In this document: one piece after another, positions 61,664 to 64,000 of the stretch
Layout: each line of letters starts with the position of its first letter
Numbering within the stretch: position 1 is the stretch's first letter
Assembly: GCF_001742225.1 (NCBI RefSeq)
Contig: NZ_CP017076.1
Location: 124,001-188,000 of the forward strand
Reading direction: 5' to 3'
Source: Novosphingobium resinovorum
Lineage (GTDB): Bacteria > Pseudomonadota > Alphaproteobacteria > Sphingomonadales > Sphingomonadaceae
Length of the DNA stretch: 64,000 nucleotides
The notes under the pieces: model-generated
The model's database searches: none
What the model was told of the DNA's origin: nothing
The model's input: the letters and a program-made list of their open reading frames with translations, nothing else
Program-made: the position numbers and the translations under genes

Positions 61664-63874
61664 ATGAACTTGAAGTACAGGACGATTCTGCTTGCCGCAT
61701 GCGCCATGCCGCAAGTTGCGTTTGCTCAGGATCAGGCAGCGCAGGATACTGCGGCGGACCCTTCGCGCGACATCGTCGTCACCGCGCAGCGCCGCGCCGA
61801 GCGTCTGCAGGACGTTCCCGCCACGATTTCCGCCCTCGACAGCAAGGCGCTGGTCGCCGCCGGCGTCATGGACATAAGCAACATCGCGCCGCGCGTGCCG
61901 GGCTTCTATGCCGGCGGCTTCGGCTCGGCGCGCCCGCAGCTCTACATTCGCGGCATCGGCACGCGCCAGTTCGATCCCGGTTCGGAATCCTCGGTCGGCG
62001 TGTTCGTGGATGAGAGCTATCTGGGACGTACCGGCGGCGTGCTCGGCGCGCTGAAGGACATCGAACGGGTCGAGGTGCTGAAGGGGCCGCAGGGCACGCT
62101 CTATGGTCGCAACACGATCGCGGGCGCCGTCAATGTCATCACCAAGGGGCCGACCGACGACTTCCAGGCCGAGGCCGAGGCAGGCGTCGGCAACTACGAC
62201 AGCTACAACCTGTTCGGTGCCGTTTCCGGCCCGATCGCAGGCGATGTCATCAAGGGCCGCATCGCGGCGTGGCGCACCAAGCAGCAGGGCTACATCACCA
62301 ACCTGACGACCGGCAATCACCCGCAGGGCGTCAACAACTGGGGCGGCCGCCTGCGTCTGGCGATCGAGCCGACCTCGACCATCAAGATCGACCTCATCGG
62401 CGAGATCGCGCGCGATACCGGCCGCTCGTTCCAGGGCGAGAGCATCGGCAGCACCACCAATCCCTACGGCATCCTGCTGGGCCGCGCCGGGCTGGTGCCG
62501 CAGCTTTCGGACGATCCCTACAAGCAGTACTACACCACCGATCCGCTCTATGATCGCAAGATCGATGCCTTCACCGGCAAGATCAACTGGGCGACGGACG
62601 TTGGCGATTTCGTCTCGGTCACGTCCTATCGCAAGATGACCTACACCGACGACCGCGATTTCGATAACACCAGCCTCGACGTGATCCGCCAGATCAGCAA
62701 CGAGGACTCCAAGCAGTTCTCGCAGGAACTGCGGTTCGTTTCTGCCAATGATGGCGCACTGTCGCTGGGCGGGCTGGTAGACTGGATCGTCGGCGTCTAC
62801 TTCTACAAGGACAAGAGCTACCACGAGGACTTCTTCCGCTACGGCGCGGACAGCGTTGCGGGGGCCGGATCGGTCGACCAGACCTTCGGCCATTATGACA
62901 CCAAGAGCATTGCCGGGTTCGGTCAGGCGACCTTCAACATCAGCAACGAACTCAAGTTTACCGCCGGTGCGCGCTATACCGAGGACCGCAAGAAGGCGAC
63001 GCTGGGCGGCCGCACCACGGACACGCTGCCGCTGGTTCGCGCCGATTTCGATCAGGTGAACCCAACCAAGAAGTTCACCTCGTTCGATCCCAAGTTCGTG
63101 CTGGCGTACCAGCCCAACCGCGACCTCAACTTCTACGCCAGCTTCAGCAAGGGCTTCAAGTCGGGCGGCTACCAGTACACTCCGCTGACGGCGGCACAGG
63201 CGGCCGAAGTCTTCGATCCCGAGAAGATCAAGGCGTACGAGATCGGCGTGAAGAGCACCTGGCTGAACGGCGCGCTGCAGACTAATGCGGCGGTCTTCCG
63301 CTACGACTATTCGAACCTGCAGGTCTCGCGGGTCACGCAGCTGCCGGACGGATCGACGCCGTCGCTCATCACCAACGCGGGCAAGAGCCGGATCAAGGGC
63401 GCCGAACTGGATGTGACGATCGAGCCGATCCGCGATTTCCGCGTGGCGGTGGCTTATGCTTATACCGACGCCAAGTACCTCGATTACTCGACCGGAGCGC
63501 TGGACTTCTCGGGCACGACGATGGTGCGTGCGCCCAAGCATTCGGTCAACGTCAGCTCGGACTACACCATCCACACCGGCGGCGACAGCGACCTGACGCT
63601 GCACGGCGACGTGGCGATGCTCAGCGACTTCTTCCACGAACCGGGACAGGGCGAACTTGCCTATGGCACGACGATCCCGTTCACCTCGGAAGACGGCTAT
63701 GTGCTGAGCAACGCGCGGGTGACCTTCCGCACCGGCCAGTGGCGCCTCAGCGCATGGGTGCAGAACGCCTTCGACGTGAACTATCGCCGCACGGTGCTGG
63801 CGCTGCCGGGGCAGGTCATCAGCATCTACGGCCAGCCGCGCACTTACGGCCTGACGCTGGGCTGGGCGATGTAG
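61664..63874 (+). CDS. TonB-dependent receptor
   Basis: 736 residues. Signal peptide KYRTILLAACAMPQVAFA, plug start RDIVVTAQRRAERLQDVPATISALD, GPQGTLYGRNTIAGAVNVITKGP, and barrel ending GQPRTYGLTLGWAM. Likely imports the aromatic acid or its precursor used by the cmt genes. It follows the aldolase-fold gene by 182 bp on the same strand; the gap may hold a separate promoter. ATG 61664 has GGGAGGAAGAGG upstream. Confidence 0.92.
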   Translation: MNLKYRTILLAACAMPQVAFAQDQAAQDTAADPSRDIVVTAQRRAERLQDVPATISALDSKALVAAGVMDISNIAPRVPGFYAGGFGSARPQLYIRGIGTRQFDPGSESSVGVFVDESYLGRTGGVLGALKDIERVEVLKGPQGTLYGRNTIAGAVNVITKGPTDDFQAEAEAGVGNYDSYNLFGAVSGPIAGDVIKGRIAAWRTKQQGYITNLTTGNHPQGVNNWGGRLRLAIEPTSTIKIDLIGEIARDTGRSFQGESIGSTTNPYGILLGRAGLVPQLSDDPYKQYYTTDPLYDRKIDAFTGKINWATDVGDFVSVTSYRKMTYTDDRDFDNTSLDVIRQISNEDSKQFSQELRFVSANDGALSLGGLVDWIVGVYFYKDKSYHEDFFRYGADSVAGAGSVDQTFGHYDTKSIAGFGQATFNISNELKFTAGARYTEDRKKATLGGRTTDTLPLVRADFDQVNPTKKFTSFDPKFVLAYQPNRDLNFYASFSKGFKSGGYQYTPLTAAQAAEVFDPEKIKAYEIGVKSTWLNGALQTNAAVFRYDYSNLQVSRVTQLPDGSTPSLITNAGKSRIKGAELDVTIEPIRDFRVAVAYAYTDAKYLDYSTGALDFSGTTMVRAPKHSVNVSSDYTIHTGGDSDLTLHGDVAMLSDFFHEPGQGELAYGTTIPFTSEDGYVLSNARVTFRTGQWRLSAWVQNAFDVNYRRTVLALPGQVISIYGQPRTYGLTLGWAM

Positions 63875-63884
63875 CATGGGGGCG

Positions 63885-63955
63885 GCCCGGCAGGCATGGG
63901 GTGGAGACTGTGGCGCAGGGATCGAACCCTCGCGCCCGGTCCCGGCCTGCCGGGC
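63885..63955. other. Nested inverted repeats after the TonB receptor, unassigned
   Basis: GCCCGGCAGGC (63885-63895) and GCCTGCCGGGC (63945-63955) are inverted copies. Between them AGGGATCGAACCCT forms a second small hairpin. This could be a terminator of the receptor gene or a structured RNA reaching past the window edge. No tRNA could be folded. Confidence 0.3.
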
Positions 63956-64000
63956 GACCGTCCAACGAACGCGGCACCTGCGAAGCAAGGCGGGCAGTCC

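Noticed and set aside
63901..64000. tRNA or tmRNA gene on the minus strand
   Set aside because: Only a T-arm-like GGTTCGATCC is visible; the T stem is imperfect and no acceptor, D or anticodon arm could be fitted.

Overview
This 64-kb window is high-GC alphaproteobacterial DNA and reads as a Sphingomonadales chromosome or megaplasmid (Novosphingobium/Sphingobium-like). The evidence is four SusC-free TonB-dependent receptors with sphingomonad-type plug starts, XylM-type monooxygenases, a dispersed palindromic repeat of the sphingomonad kind, and dense operons with 1 to 11 nt overlaps. Almost every gene is catabolic. The overall picture, which is inference, is a catabolic island for cyclic hydrocarbons, most plausibly p-menthane monoterpenes and p-cymene.

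Region A (1-19.8 kb) is CoA-thioester degradation. A leftward operon (11404 to 3236) encodes a dienoyl-CoA-reductase-like SDR, an acyl-CoA dehydrogenase, a MarR regulator, a BadH-like alcohol dehydrogenase, a thioesterase, a BadI-like ring-opening hydrolase, a CoA-transferase, a beta-keto acid cleavage enzyme (BKACE) and a crotonase. A rightward operon (11568 to 19762) encodes an HMG-CoA-synthase/DUF35 fusion, a thiolase, MaoC dehydratases, a CitE-type lyase, a second acyl-CoA dehydrogenase, an SDR and a nitronate-monooxygenase-like flavoprotein. The two share a divergent promoter with a probable MarR operator. The BKACE gene occurs twice as a nearly perfect 910-bp inverted repeat flanking an orphan 2-oxoacid dehydrogenase E2 gene.

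Region B (19.8-52 kb) holds the most unusual content. Five aminoglycoside-phosphotransferase-like kinases are each adjacent, with overlapping codons, to a small helical protein (DUF6285/LvaB type). Three such modules also carry a roughly 320-residue protein with a conserved SWGPR motif (DUF7064/7065 type). By precedent of LvaA/LvaB in levulinate catabolism, these are likely hydroxyacyl-CoA kinases, so the locus looks like an expanded family of phosphorylate-and-eliminate steps. They are interleaved with crotonases, an acyl-CoA synthetase, an old yellow enzyme, a flavodoxin-fold reductase, a tyrosine-phosphatase-like protein, TonB receptors, XylM-type methyl hydroxylases, a ferredoxin-containing reductase and an aldehyde dehydrogenase.

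Region C (52-64 kb) is a p-cumate-type (cmt) operon: Rieske dioxygenase alpha and beta, extradiol dioxygenase, dihydrodiol dehydrogenase, meta-cleavage hydrolase, CoA ligase and a CymR-like TetR repressor. Divergent from it are a class II aldolase-fold protein and a TonB receptor. The intervening promoter has a palindrome resembling the cumate operator.

Proposed flow (inference): TonB receptors import a cyclic substrate; XylM-type hydroxylases with the 32722 reductase oxidise a ring methyl; SDR and ALDH give the carboxylate. Aromatic acids go through the cmt operon, while alicyclic acids are CoA-activated, opened by BadH/BadI-like enzymes and shortened by beta-oxidation. Hydroxylated or branched intermediates would be handled by the kinase modules.
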